Source: JALORV01 sp963703945
GTDB taxonomy: Bacteria > Pseudomonadota > Gammaproteobacteria > Burkholderiales > Burkholderiaceae_F
Reading direction: 5' to 3'
Assembly (NCBI GenBank): GCA_963703945.1
Contig: CAVPGM010000020.1
Span: forward strand, 154,399-218,398
Length of the DNA stretch: 64,000 nt
Shown: positions 18,701 through 27,486 of the stretch, in pieces
Layout of the letters: each line of letters opens with the position of its first letter
Numbering within the stretch: the stretch's first letter is position 1
Program-made: the position numbers and the translations under genes
The notes under the pieces: model-generated
The model's input: the letters and a program-made list of their open reading frames with translations, nothing else
Databases searched by the model: none
What the model was told of the DNA's origin: nothing

Positions 18701-21412
18701 GGACGCCCGTTGCAGGCGGTGGTCGGCGAGCGCCGCGGCCGGGGGCGCGACGTGATCGAGGTGTGCAACGCGCGCGAGCACAACCTCAAGTCGATCGATG
18801 TCGAGATTCCGCGCGAGACCTTCACGGTGATCACCGGCGTCTCGGGATCGGGCAAGTCGACACTCGCGTTCGACATCCTGTTCAACGAGGGCCAGCGCCG
18901 CTACCTCGAATCGCTCAACGCGTATGCGCGCTCGATCGTGCAGCCGGCAGGTAGGCCCGACGTCGACGCGATCTACGGCATCCCGCCGACCGTGGCGATC
19001 GAGCAGCGCACCTCGCGCGGCGGTCGCAAATCCACGGTCGCCACGCTGACCGAGCTCTATCACTTCCTGCGCCTGATCTACGTGAAGCTCGGCGTTCAGC
19101 ATTGTCCGGACTGCGGCGTCCCGGTGACTCCACAGCCGTTCGACGCCATCGTCGCGCAGGTCGCGCGGGAGATGAGAGGGCAGCACATCGGCGTGCTGGC
19201 GCCGCTGGTGGTCAACCGCAAGGGTGTTTACACCGATCTCGCCAAGTGGGCGGCCGCACGGGGCCACTCGCATCTGCGCGTCGACGGAGTGTTCCTGCCC
19301 ACCGCGAAGTTTCCGCGAATCGAACGCTTCAAGGAGCACACGATCGAACTGCCGGTGGCCGACCTCGTGGTCGAGCCGGCGAATGAGAGTCGCCTGCGCG
19401 CCGCTCTTGCCAGTGCGCTGGAGCACGGACACGGCGTGGCGACCGTGGTCGGGCCGCTGCATTCGCTGGAAGAGTCGATATCGCGCGGCAACTGGGGGCC
19501 ACGGCTCGACCAGCGCAGTTTTTCGACGCGGCGCGCCTGCCCGTCATGCGGCACGAGCTTTGCCGAACCCGATCCGCGCCTGTTCTCGTACAACAGCAAG
19601 CACGGCTGGTGCAGCGCCTGCTTCGGCACCGGCCTAAAGCTCGCCGGCTTCGACGCCGAGCAGAGCGGCGAGGAGGTGTGGTGGAACGCGTGGTTCGAGG
19701 GCGAGGAAGTCGCTTGCGAGTCCTGCCACGGAGCGCGCCTGAATCCGACTGCGTTGGCGGTCCGGTTCGGTGGCCGATCGATCGCGGAGCTGACCCGCAT
19801 GGCAGTCAGTGATGCCGCCGAATACTTCGCCGCGCTGTCGGTAACGGGCCGCGAGGCCGAAATCGCACGCGACGCGCTGGCCGAGATCCGCTCGCGGCTG
19901 TCGTTCCTGCAGGAGGTCGGACTGGGGTACCTGGCGCTGGATCGCGCGGCGCCGACGCTGTCGGGCGGCGAGGCGCAGCGCATCCGGCTGGCAGCGCAAC
20001 TCGGTTCCAACCTGCAGGGTGTGGCGTACGTGCTGGATGAACCGACCATCGGACTGCATCCACGAGACAACCGCATTCTTCTCGATGCGCTGGAGAAGCT
20101 CGAAGCGAAGGGCAATACGCTCGTGGTCGTCGAGCATGACGAGGACACGATCCGTCGGGCGGCCCACCTGATCGATATCGGCCCCGGTGCGGGCGTGCGG
20201 GGCGGGCGCGTCGTGGCGCAGGGCAGTGTCGACGATCTGATCGACGCTCCGGAATCGCGGACCGGCGCGTTCCTGAAGTCGCCGCTTGTGCATCCGCTGC
20301 ACCCGCGCCGTCCCGTCGTCCGTTCCACGCCGCGTCTCGCGCTGCGCGATGCCCGCATGCACAACCTGCGACACGTCGACGCCGGCTTTCCGCTGGAACG
20401 GCTGACGGTGGTGACGGGCGTTTCCGGTAGCGGCAAGTCCACGCTGGCCCGCGATGTCCTGCTCGCCAATGCGTTGAAGGTGGTCGGACAACGCAGGCCG
20501 GATACCAACTGGAGAGGCTGCGTGCAACTCGATGGGTGGCAGGCGCTCGATCGGGTGCTCGAAGTCGACCAGACGCCGATCGGCAAGACGCCGCGGTCGT
20601 GTCCCGCCACCTATGTCGGCTTCTGGGACGCGATCCGCCGTCTGTACGCTGAGACGCTGGAGGCGCGCACTCGCGGCTACCCGGCGAGTCGCTTCTCGTT
20701 CAACACCGCCGGCGGCCGCTGCGAGGCCTGTGAGGGCCAGGGGGTGCGGACCATCGAAATGAGCTTCCTGCCCGACGTGAAGGTGCTGTGCGATGTCTGC
20801 GGTGGCGCACGCTTCAACGAGGACACCCTCGCCATCACCTGGCGTGGCGTTTCGATCGGCGACGTGCTGCGCATGGACATCGACGAGGCCGCGCGCCTGT
20901 TCGAAGCGCACCGGTCGATCGCGCATCCGCTGGCGCTGCTGCAGGATGTCGGCCTCGGCTACCTGACGCTCGGCCAGCCATCGCCAACCCTGTCGGGAGG
21001 AGAGGCCCAGCGCATCAAGCTCGTCACCGAACTCGCCAAGGTCCGCGACGACGTCGCACGCCGCGGGCAACGGGCTCCGAAGACACTGTATGTGCTGGAT
21101 GAACCGACCGTCGGGTTGCATATGGCGGACGTCGAAAAGTTGATCCGTGTGCTGCACCGGCTAGTGGACGGCGGCAACACGGTGGTCGTGATCGAGCACA
21201 ACCTCGACATCGTCGCCGAGGCCGACTGGATCATCGACCTGGGTCCCGAGGGCGGAAGTGGCGGCGGGCTGGTGGTCGCCCAGTGCGCGCCGGAGGAACT
21301 GGTCCGGCGCTCGACGCCGACCGCGCGAGCGCTGGCGGAATTCCTCGCCCGACGCTCGCCGGAAAGCATTGGTGCCGGCAGCCCGCGCAGTCCGGAGCTC
21401 AGTACGACCTGA
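15710..21412 (+). CDS. uvrA: Tandemly duplicated excinuclease ABC subunit A (fused UvrA)
   Basis: A 1900-residue protein, about twice the ~940 residues of normal UvrA, the DNA-damage sensor of nucleotide excision repair. It contains two UvrA units in tandem, hence four ABC ATPase modules. Walker A motifs (GVSGSGKS) lie near residues 43, 670, 1042 and 1569. ABC signatures (LSGGEVQR or LSGGEAQR) lie near 517, 862, 1416 and 1760, each followed by a Walker B of the type LDEPSIGLHPRD or FDEPTTGLHFDD. Zinc-finger Cys pairs are present in both C-terminal halves (CPTCGGNGF..CPDCDG near 768; CEACEGQGV..CDVCGG near 1670). The frame is intact over 5.7 kb. Fused UvrA of this length occurs in Burkholderiales. 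A consensus LexA box at 15631-15650 indicates SOS control. Confidence 0.93.
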   Translation: MPEDSKSVADATRRAIRIRGARQNNLRNLDLDIPTGELVVVTGVSGSGKSSLVFDTLYAEGQRRYVETFSPYARQFLDRMDRPAVDRIEGVPPAIAIDQTNPVRTSRSTVGTMTELNDHLKLLFARAARLHCRNCAQPVWRDSADSILTALAERAAAAGDPRLAVTFPVRVPKNFTEAEIRAHLEAQGYSKVHGERSHSDGTVLDILADRFRWAGTERSRAADAVERALRLGGGRVDVHALDETGGVAATWRFSTDLHCADCDIHYETPHPSTFSFNSPLGACDTCRGFGRVIGVDYGLVIPDERKTLGQGAIKPFQSKSFIESQRDLEKSAAKDRIPLDVPFSELTDEQRRWVIEGGSGWKSWNKSWPGTWYGVKRFFAWLESKAYKMHIRVLLSRYRSYTPCPTCAGSRLRHDATLWRVGGHEAATAMPANGRYTRFRPVHANWSHQQLDALPGLSLHDLMLLPIERVKMFFDNIALPPPLDEATEMLLDELRARLAFLVDVGLGYLTLDRQSRTLSGGEVQRINLTTALGTSLVNTLFVLDEPSIGLHPRDMHRVVEVMHRLRSAGNSLVVVEHDPQVMLAADRILDMGPGPGERGGSIVFNGTPAELVDAETLTGRYLGGRQTVDATPPLAVAANAPRVVLQGVREHNLKAINVEIPLKRLVCVTGVSGSGKSTLIQDVLYPALAKAKGRSVESPGAFERLLGEDWLDDIAFVDQSPIGKTTRSNPASYVGAFDAIRAIFAKTRVAKERGYTAGTFSFNSGDGRCPTCGGNGFEHVEMQFLSDVYLRCPDCDGKRFRPETLEVTVDRGGRLANIADVLGMTVSEALAFFRDDAEVARVLMPLVDVGLEYVKLGQPVPTLSGGEAQRLKLAGFLAEATRGKAPTRGTLFLFDEPTTGLHFDDVAKLMRAFRKLLAAGHSLVVIEHNLDVVSAADWLIDLGPEGGDAGGEVVAAGSPDDVIAIERSHTGRELAAYRATLASHAPRVNEPRVDYGAGRPLQAVVGERRGRGRDVIEVCNAREHNLKSIDVEIPRETFTVITGVSGSGKSTLAFDILFNEGQRRYLESLNAYARSIVQPAGRPDVDAIYGIPPTVAIEQRTSRGGRKSTVATLTELYHFLRLIYVKLGVQHCPDCGVPVTPQPFDAIVAQVAREMRGQHIGVLAPLVVNRKGVYTDLAKWAAARGHSHLRVDGVFLPTAKFPRIERFKEHTIELPVADLVVEPANESRLRAALASALEHGHGVATVVGPLHSLEESISRGNWGPRLDQRSFSTRRACPSCGTSFAEPDPRLFSYNSKHGWCSACFGTGLKLAGFDAEQSGEEVWWNAWFEGEEVACESCHGARLNPTALAVRFGGRSIAELTRMAVSDAAEYFAALSVTGREAEIARDALAEIRSRLSFLQEVGLGYLALDRAAPTLSGGEAQRIRLAAQLGSNLQGVAYVLDEPTIGLHPRDNRILLDALEKLEAKGNTLVVVEHDEDTIRRAAHLIDIGPGAGVRGGRVVAQGSVDDLIDAPESRTGAFLKSPLVHPLHPRRPVVRSTPRLALRDARMHNLRHVDAGFPLERLTVVTGVSGSGKSTLARDVLLANALKVVGQRRPDTNWRGCVQLDGWQALDRVLEVDQTPIGKTPRSCPATYVGFWDAIRRLYAETLEARTRGYPASRFSFNTAGGRCEACEGQGVRTIEMSFLPDVKVLCDVCGGARFNEDTLAITWRGVSIGDVLRMDIDEAARLFEAHRSIAHPLALLQDVGLGYLTLGQPSPTLSGGEAQRIKLVTELAKVRDDVARRGQRAPKTLYVLDEPTVGLHMADVEKLIRVLHRLVDGGNTVVVIEHNLDIVAEADWIIDLGPEGGSGGGLVVAQCAPEELVRRSTPTARALAEFLARRSPESIGAGSPRSPELSTT

Positions 21413-21491
21413 CGCGTTGGTGCATGCCCGCCAGTGTCCGCGCCATGCGCGGTCGGACTCACTGGCTATGATGCGCGACCGAGCCTCTGCC

Positions 21492-22646
21492 ATGTCGAGA
21501 CGTCTGCCAGCCCTTCTCATCCTCGCGGCGAGCATCGCTCTCGCAGAGCCAGCCGTCGCGCAGGCACCGCCGACCGCAAGAGACGACAGCGTTGGCCAGA
21601 TCCCGCAGACCGCTCCCGGCACGCCGTGGTCGTTCATCGCGTTCGGCATCACGACACCCGGCGACCCTGAGTGGTTCGTGGCGACCAGCACGCCGCGCGG
21701 TGGCGTCATGGGCCGCGTCCTGTCGCCCACGCAGACGCACACTGCGGTGCTTGCGATTTCGAGCGAGCTGCTCGACAAGGCGATCGACTCGGATACTGAT
21801 TTGCTCGCGGCTACCCGCGATCGCCATGCGCGGCTCGGCGAACGCTGGGTCATCAGTGCACACGAGGAGACTCTCGCGCGCCACGCGGGCACGCGCTGCG
21901 CACGCCACAGCATCACCGCGCGCGAGCCCGAGGACCGTTCGCCGCGCAAGGACGCGGCCAAGGCGAACGCCTCGCGCAGCTATCTGAACGTAGTCGGCCT
22001 GTCATGCATGCATCCGACCGACCCGCGGTTGCTGGTGGAAGTGGGCGTTTCAGAGCGCAGCCCGCGCTCTGGCGTGAGCCAGGTCGTAGCGCGCGATGCC
22101 GAGCGCGCCTTCGAGAGCCTCGCGTTTCAACGCTATTCGGAACAGGCACTTCAGAAGTCGGCCGAGCTGGCGCGGGCCGGGAATGTCAAGGACGCCGAGG
22201 CGACGTTACGACCCTACGTGGAGGCCGACGCGGCGTGGGCACGTTACTTTCTGGCCCAGATCCTGCAGCGGGCAGTTCCACCGCCGGACGATGCCGGGCA
22301 GCGCATGAAGGCGCTGCTCACGCCCGCGGCCGAGCGTGGCCTGGCCGATGCGCAGTGGATGCTGGGTACGCTATACCTGCGCGGCGCCGCAGGTGTGCCA
22401 AAGGACCCGCCGCTTGCCGAGGCGCTGCTGCGGCGGGCTGCCGAGCGCGGCAATCCGGGGGCGGCCTACCAGCTGGGAATCGCGCTGCTGTCGGGCGCGG
22501 ATGGCCTGGCACCGAACCAGCGCGACGCGGTGCTGTGGATTTCTCGCTCGGCGGCACGCGGTCAGAAGGAGGCACAGGAGCTTCTGACGAGTGCACGGGA
22601 CGACGCGTCCGGACGACCGGGTCAGGCACCGCCGCCGCCGAAGTAG
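21492..22646 (+). CDS. Exported Sel1-like repeat protein
   Basis: About 384 residues from ATG 21492; in-frame ATGs at 21468 and 21471 are alternatives. The signal peptide MSRRLPALLILAASIALA is followed by a likely cleavage at AVAQA. The N-terminal ~200 residues have no family I recognise (PWSFIAFGITTPGDPEWF and VVGLSCMHPTDPRLLVEVGV). The C-terminal ~150 residues hold Sel1-like repeats, the alpha-alpha units typical of protein scaffolds: AAERGLADAQWMLGTLYLRG, ALLRRAAERGNPGAAYQLG and WISRSAARGQKEAQELL. The tail is Pro-rich (QAPPPPK). A periplasmic protein-interaction role is inferred. It begins 79 bp after uvrA on the same strand and precedes the DUF2807 gene. Confidence 0.75.
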   Translation: MSRRLPALLILAASIALAEPAVAQAPPTARDDSVGQIPQTAPGTPWSFIAFGITTPGDPEWFVATSTPRGGVMGRVLSPTQTHTAVLAISSELLDKAIDSDTDLLAATRDRHARLGERWVISAHEETLARHAGTRCARHSITAREPEDRSPRKDAAKANASRSYLNVVGLSCMHPTDPRLLVEVGVSERSPRSGVSQVVARDAERAFESLAFQRYSEQALQKSAELARAGNVKDAEATLRPYVEADAAWARYFLAQILQRAVPPPDDAGQRMKALLTPAAERGLADAQWMLGTLYLRGAAGVPKDPPLAEALLRRAAERGNPGAAYQLGIALLSGADGLAPNQRDAVLWISRSAARGQKEAQELLTSARDDASGRPGQAPPPPK

Positions 22647-22772
22647 CGGCTGGCGGTGCCCCGTTCGTCGCGCATGGATACCATCCGGGCCGCTTTACGC
22701 GCAGTGTGTCGCACCCGGGATGCGACAAGACGCGCCGGACGGCACCATGCCGGGAGTCGACAAGGTTCCTCC

Positions 22773-23537
22773 ATGCGATTTCTCCTGCTGACCCTGCTGT
22801 TCTCTCTGACCAGCGCGACCTTCGCGCAGCCGGCATCAGTCGTGGTGTCCGGCACGCTCACCGTCGGATCCCCGGGAAACCGGATCGAGGGGTCCGGACG
22901 AGTGACGGACGAGGTCCGGTCTCTCGCTGCCTTTTCAGCCGTCCGAATCAGCGGCCCAATCGAGGTCCAGCTGAAAGCGTCCAGCCGCGAGCAGGTCACC
23001 GTGCACTTCGACGACAATCTGACCGGGCTGATCGAGACGCGAATCGTCGACGAAGCGACGCCGACTCTCGATGTCCGGATCCAGCCAGGGGCCGGCTTCA
23101 AGAGCAGGCATTCGCCAAAGGTCATCGTCGAATTCAAGTCCATCAGCGAAATTTCGCAGCAGGGGTCCGGCGACCTCGTCGCCGACGTCCTGAGCGGTCC
23201 GCTCCTCGCCGTTTCGATGTCCGGCAGTGGCGAGGTGCGCATCGGTCGGATCGACGTCAAGGTGTTGGGCGTCGCTATCTCGGGCAGCGGCGATTTCACG
23301 GCAGCGGGTCATGCAGCCGAGCAGGGATACAGCATTGCGGGCAGCGGCGACGTGCACGCAGGTGACCTCGTCGGACAGTCGGTCAAGGTGCGCATCGCAG
23401 GAAGCGGCGACGCGCGCGTGCATGCGGAGTCCGTGCTGACTGTGTCGATCGCCGGTTCCGGCGACGTGATCTATCGTGGCACTCCGATGATCAAGAAGAG
23501 CATCGCCGGCTCAGGCGAGGTGCGCAAGGCGCATTGA
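22773..23537 (+). CDS. DUF2807 (putative auto-transporter adhesin head, GIN domain) secreted protein
   Basis: A 254-residue product from ATG 22773 with signal peptide MRFLLLTLLFSLTSATFAQ. The DUF2807 beta-helix is evident from the opening FSAVRISGPIEVQLKASS, followed by seven evenly spaced G-S-G-D/E turns (QQGSGDL, MSGSGEV, ISGSGDF, IAGSGDV, IAGSGDA, IAGSGDV, IAGSGEV), one per helical rung. Family members are exported and widespread, with no established biochemical role despite the name. No membrane anchor is visible, so it is periplasmic or secreted. It follows the Sel1-repeat gene by 126 bp on the same strand. Confidence 0.85.
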   Translation: MRFLLLTLLFSLTSATFAQPASVVVSGTLTVGSPGNRIEGSGRVTDEVRSLAAFSAVRISGPIEVQLKASSREQVTVHFDDNLTGLIETRIVDEATPTLDVRIQPGAGFKSRHSPKVIVEFKSISEISQQGSGDLVADVLSGPLLAVSMSGSGEVRIGRIDVKVLGVAISGSGDFTAAGHAAEQGYSIAGSGDVHAGDLVGQSVKVRIAGSGDARVHAESVLTVSIAGSGDVIYRGTPMIKKSIAGSGEVRKAH

Positions 23538-23895
23538 GCAGCGATTCTGCATCGCGCGGCGCAGGCGCATGCTCGCCGCAAGTTGCCCTGGCCCTCCACG
23601 CACGCGGTCGCCCGGATCTCAAGCCCCGCACCCAACCCCCCCGGCGGGCAGCGAGGTCCTGGTCAAGGTAGGTCACGCCGAGGCCATCCCGGGCTGGAAG
23701 ACGTCGGCTGCGAAGTAGCCCCGTCGCCAACCGGCCGGCGCGGCGCCTCGCACGCTAGGGCGTTTCGAACCCGGGCGCCAGTTTGATCTGATTTTGAGAG
23801 CGTTACCGTGGGCAACGCCGTAGGCACGGCAGGCGCTGACCGCGGTCAACACGCGAGCGAGGCACTCGGGCCAGAGTGGTGCCCGGAGGTGCACC
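23538..23895. other. Intergenic region, possible gene remnant
   Basis: A 358-bp gap without a convincing gene. On the plus strand, 23570-23719 can be read as a short frame containing PPAGSEVLVKVGHAEAIPGW, which faintly resembles the N-terminus of zinc-type alcohol dehydrogenases or quinone reductases (GEVLVRV). It stops after 49 codons. No start signal or promoter is clear. The ribosome site of the next gene (GGAGG, 23886-23890) ends the gap. Confidence 0.35.
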
Positions 23896-25446
23896 GTGTC
23901 CGAGTGGGATGTCATCGTCGTCGGTTCCGGCATCGGCGGGTTGTCGGCCGCAGCAGCGCTAGCGCGGGAAGGCAAGCGCGTACTGGTCCTCGAACGCCAC
24001 ACGCAGTTGGGTGGCCTGTCGCAGAGTTTCGAGCGCGACGGCTATCGGTTCAATATCGGCGTTCACTACATCGGCGGTGCGGGCGAAACCGACGGCCGAG
24101 CCGGACCGGCCAAGAAGATCTTCGACGCGTTGACGCCACACGGCATCCCGATGGCTTCGATGGGTGCCGTCTACGACCGCGTTCATTTCCCGGGCCTGAC
24201 GATCGAATTCGAGCACCCGGCCTCGCGCCTGCTGGAAATCCTGAAGGCGCGCTTCCCCGCCGAGTCCGACGGCCTTGACCGGTATTTCGACGCCATGCGC
24301 GAGGCGCGCAAAGCGCTCGAAGCCGTGTTCGCCGCCCATTCGATGCCGCAGCTGGTATCGCGTGGACTGAAGTGGTGGAAAGAGGCCGATATCGAACGCT
24401 GGGTCGGGCGAACGTTGCGCGACGTGATCCAGGAATGCGTCGGCGATCCGCGACTGCAGGCGCTGCTCGCCGCGCAGTGGGGCGACCACGGTGGACTGCC
24501 CAGCCAGGCGTCGTTCGCGCTGCACGCGGTCGTGATGTCGAGTTACTTCGACGGTGCGTGGTATCCGGTCGGAGGTTCGAGCGCATTCGCAGCGGCCCTG
24601 TCGTCTACGGTTCGCGCCGCCGGGGGAGATCTGCGCACCGACGCCGAGGTGGCGGAGATCCGCGTCACCGACGGGCGGGTCCAGGGCGTCACGCTGGCCG
24701 ACGGAACCGCGATCGAATCCAAAATCGTCATCTCCGACGCCGGCGTACGCACGACACTGCGTCTGCTGCCGTCCGAGGAGGTCGACTACGAATGGGCGCG
24801 CGATGTCCTGGACATCGACCCGTCGGTCGGGTACGTCGGCCTCTATCTGGGTCTCGAGGGCGACATCGCGTCGAACGGTGCCACCAGCGCGAACGAATGG
24901 ATCTACGAGAGCTGGGACATCGACCGGCTGTGGAGCCATCCGCTGCCCGACACGGACGCGCCGATGCTGTTCGTCTCGTTCCCGACACTGAAGGATCCGA
25001 CACACGACCCCGGTGAACGACAGCGGCATACCTGCGAGATCGTCACGTTTGTCGATCCTGATGCGTTTGCCTCGTGGGAACACGAAGGCATGAAGGGCGG
25101 CGACGCGCGCGAGGCGGGATATCTCGAGCTGAAGCAGAAACTGGAACGGAGGCTGCTCGCCCAGTTCGGCCGCCACTTCCCGCGGCTGGCGCCAATGGTG
25201 CGCCACGTCACCTCGTCGACCCCGATTTCGGTAGCCGCATACACGGGCGCCGAGCACGGCGCGATGTACGGCCTGACCACAGCGCCGGCGCGCTTCCTCA
25301 GCGATGCGCTGCGGCCGCGCACGCCGATCGGCGGATTGTTCCTCGCCGGCCAGGACGCCTGCTGTCCGGGTATCACCGGCGCGCTGATGGGAGGTCTGAT
25401 GGCGGCGGTATCGGTCGAGCCGCGGCTGCTCACCCTGCTGCGCTAG
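23896..25446 (+). CDS. FAD-dependent oxidoreductase, carotenoid desaturase / retinol saturase-like
   Basis: A 516-residue flavoprotein starting at GTG 23896, preceded by GGAGG at good spacing. The N-terminal Rossmann fold has DVIVVGSGIGGLSAAAALA followed by VLVLERHTQLGGLSQSFERD, the signature of phytoene desaturase, CrtISO and all-trans-retinol 13,14-reductase-type proteins. The C-terminal FAD block reads TPIGGLFLAGQDACCPGITG, also typical. FNIGVHYIGG and YPVGGSSAFAAALSSTVRAAGG are further family blocks. No carotenoid genes lie nearby, so involvement in pigment synthesis is not supported; oxidation or saturation of a polyene or lipid is the general inference. Its 3' end overlaps the convergent ABC-transporter gene by 4 bp. 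Confidence 0.8.
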   Translation: MSEWDVIVVGSGIGGLSAAAALAREGKRVLVLERHTQLGGLSQSFERDGYRFNIGVHYIGGAGETDGRAGPAKKIFDALTPHGIPMASMGAVYDRVHFPGLTIEFEHPASRLLEILKARFPAESDGLDRYFDAMREARKALEAVFAAHSMPQLVSRGLKWWKEADIERWVGRTLRDVIQECVGDPRLQALLAAQWGDHGGLPSQASFALHAVVMSSYFDGAWYPVGGSSAFAAALSSTVRAAGGDLRTDAEVAEIRVTDGRVQGVTLADGTAIESKIVISDAGVRTTLRLLPSEEVDYEWARDVLDIDPSVGYVGLYLGLEGDIASNGATSANEWIYESWDIDRLWSHPLPDTDAPMLFVSFPTLKDPTHDPGERQRHTCEIVTFVDPDAFASWEHEGMKGGDAREAGYLELKQKLERRLLAQFGRHFPRLAPMVRHVTSSTPISVAAYTGAEHGAMYGLTTAPARFLSDALRPRTPIGGLFLAGQDACCPGITGALMGGLMAAVSVEPRLLTLLR

Positions 25447-26493
25447 ATCCGCCCTTCGTCGACCGCGTGGCAGGCGACAACGCCCTCGCCGTCGGCGTGG
25501 CGTACGGCCTTCAGCACCGGGACCTCCGAGCGGCAACGCGCGTTGGCGTGCGGACAGCGGGGATGGAAAGTGCAACCGGTCGGCGGGTTGAGCGGGTTCG
25601 GAACCTCGCCGGCCACCGGCGTGCGTGCGCGGCCGCTCATCTCAAGGTCGGGAATCGCGTCGAGCAGCATGCGCGTGTAGGGATGTCGTGGCCGGGAGAA
25701 CAGCACCCGGCGCGGCGCCAGCTCGACGAGCTTGCCGAGATACATCACGCCGACGCGATCCGAGATGTGGTGGACCACCGCGAGGTTGTGCGAAATGAAC
25801 AGGTACGTGAGGCCCAGCTCGCGTTGCAGGTCCTTCATCAGGTTCAGCACCTGTGCCTGCACCGAGACATCGAGCGCGGAGGTCGGCTCATCGCAGACCA
25901 GGAAGGCCGGCTGCGACGCGAGCGCACGTGCGATCGAGAGTCGCTGCCGCTGTCCGCCCGAAAACTGGTGCGGATACTTCTCCTTGTCGGCGGGCGCCAG
26001 CTTGACCTGCTGAAGCAATTCGTCGACGCGAGCAGCGATACGGCGCCCTGTCGCTCATCAATCCGTGCGCGATCAGCGGTTCGGCAATGATGTCGCGCAC
26101 GCGCCAGCGCGGGTTCAGGCTGGCGTACGGATCCTGAAAGATCATCTGCAGCTTCTGTCGCAGGCTGCGCCCGGCCGAAGTGTTCATCTCCGCGAGGTCG
26201 CGGCCGAAGAACTCGACGCGTCCGCGAGTCGGCGTATACAGCCCGACCAGAAGGCGTGCGACGGTCGACTTGCCGCAACCCGATTCACCGACCAGAGCCA
26301 GGGTCTCGCCACGCCGAATCGTGAAGCTCACGCCGTCGACCGCACGCAGTATCTGCCGGCCGCTGCGCTCGAAGACGCGATTGAGCCACGGCGGCGAAAC
26401 GTCGAAGTACTTTGCGATTCCGTCCGCCTCGACGATCGTGTCCGCCAGGCCCGGCGACGATGCAGTGGCCGGAGTGCTGGCGACGGCAGCCAT
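25443..26493 (-). CDS. Peptide ABC transporter ATPase (DppF/OppF type), one frame break
   Basis: About 350 residues once joined. The N-terminal part (ATG 26493) carries Walker A VGESGCGKSTVARLL and Q-loop MIFQDPYASLNPR. The C-terminal part carries the signature FSGGQRQRLSIARAL, Walker B FLVCDEPTSALDV, switch-His LFISHNLAVVHH, and the C-terminal Cys motif GCTFHPRCPHANARC of peptide/nickel importers. The frame breaks near 26045, between the helical and signature regions. The N-terminus has an extension with IAKYFDVSPPWLNRVF, typical of OppF/DppF. It is the last gene of the first peptide-transport operon (permease, M20 hydrolase, permease, lipoprotein, two ATPases), 3 bp after the partner ATPase. 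Confidence 0.88.
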
Positions 26494-26496
26494 CGC

Positions 26497-27483
26497 TCAG
26501 GCTGCGCGGCGCAGCGGAGTCGCGTCATGCAGCCAGCAGGCTGCCAGCGACGTCCCGGCGGGAAGCAAATCCGGGCGCTCGCGCGAGCAGCGTCCGAATG
26601 CTCGCACGCAGCGCGGATGAAACGCGCAACCCGTCGGGATCGCGGTGAGCCTCGGCATGGCGCCGTCGATCTGTGCCAGTCGCTCGGCGTCCGCCGCCAT
26701 CGATGGAATCGAACCCATCAGCCCGACCGTGTACGGGTGTTGCGGCCGGTGGATCACGTCGGCCACCGGCCCGACCTCGGCGATGCGACCGGCATACATG
26801 ACCGCCACGCGGTCGGCGGTCTCTGCGATCACCCCCATGTCGTGCGTGATCAGCATCACCGCGGTGCCGTGGTCGCTGCACAGGCGCTTCAGCAGCGTGA
26901 TGATCTGCGCCTGGATCGACACGTCGAGTGCCGTGGTCGGCTCGTCGGCTATCAGGAGCTTGGGCTGCGCCGCCAGCGCGAGTGCGATGACGACCCGCTG
27001 CCGCATGCCGCCGGAAAACTGATGCGGATAATGATCGATGCGGCGTTCCGCCGCCGGAATGCCGGTCGCCGTCAGCATGTCGACCGCGCGCTCGCGAGCC
27101 TTGCCCGACGACACGTTGAGATGCGTGGTGATGGTCTCGACGATCTGCTGGCCGATCGTGTACAGCGGATTCAGCGAGGTCAGTGGATCCTGGAAAATCG
27201 CACCGATCTCGCGCCCGCGGATCTTTCGCATGTCGTCGTACGGCAGCGTGTCGATGCGCAGTCCATCCAGCTTGATCTCGCCGGCCGCGATGCGGCCCGG
27301 CGGCTCCAGCAGTCCGATGATCGCGGCACCGGTCAGCGACTTGCCCGCGCCCGATTCGCCGACCACCCCCAGCACTTCGCCCGGCGCGATCTCGAACGAT
27401 ATGTCGTCGACCGCGACCAGTGTGCCGCGCCGCGTCGGGAACTCGATGCGAAGGTTGCGGACCTCGAGCAGCGGACCCGCCAT
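26497..27483 (-). CDS. Peptide ABC transporter ATPase (DppD/OppD type)
   Basis: A 328-residue intact ATPase. Walker A is VGESGAGKSLTGAAI, Q-loop IGAIFQDPLTSLNP, signature FSGGMRQRVVIALAL, Walker B LLIADEPTTALDV, and switch His in LITHDMGVIAE. The C-terminal oligopeptide-transporter motif ends CAFHPRCVRAFGRC. It acts on the cytoplasmic face with the OppF/DppF-type partner encoded 3 bp downstream and the two permeases upstream. The start ATG at 27483 lies 3 bp after the lipoprotein gene, so these genes are co-transcribed. Confidence 0.93.
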   Translation of the reverse strand: MAGPLLEVRNLRIEFPTRRGTLVAVDDISFEIAPGEVLGVVGESGAGKSLTGAAIIGLLEPPGRIAAGEIKLDGLRIDTLPYDDMRKIRGREIGAIFQDPLTSLNPLYTIGQQIVETITTHLNVSSGKARERAVDMLTATGIPAAERRIDHYPHQFSGGMRQRVVIALALAAQPKLLIADEPTTALDVSIQAQIITLLKRLCSDHGTAVMLITHDMGVIAETADRVAVMYAGRIAEVGPVADVIHRPQHPYTVGLMGSIPSMAADAERLAQIDGAMPRLTAIPTGCAFHPRCVRAFGRCSRERPDLLPAGTSLAACWLHDATPLRRAA

Positions 27484-27486
27484 GCG

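Noticed and set aside
23570..23719. Possible alcohol-dehydrogenase N-terminus (PPAGSEVLVKV)
   Set aside because: The match is only a few residues, with no zinc-ligand Cys or Rossmann motif nearby; it is noted only as a possible remnant.
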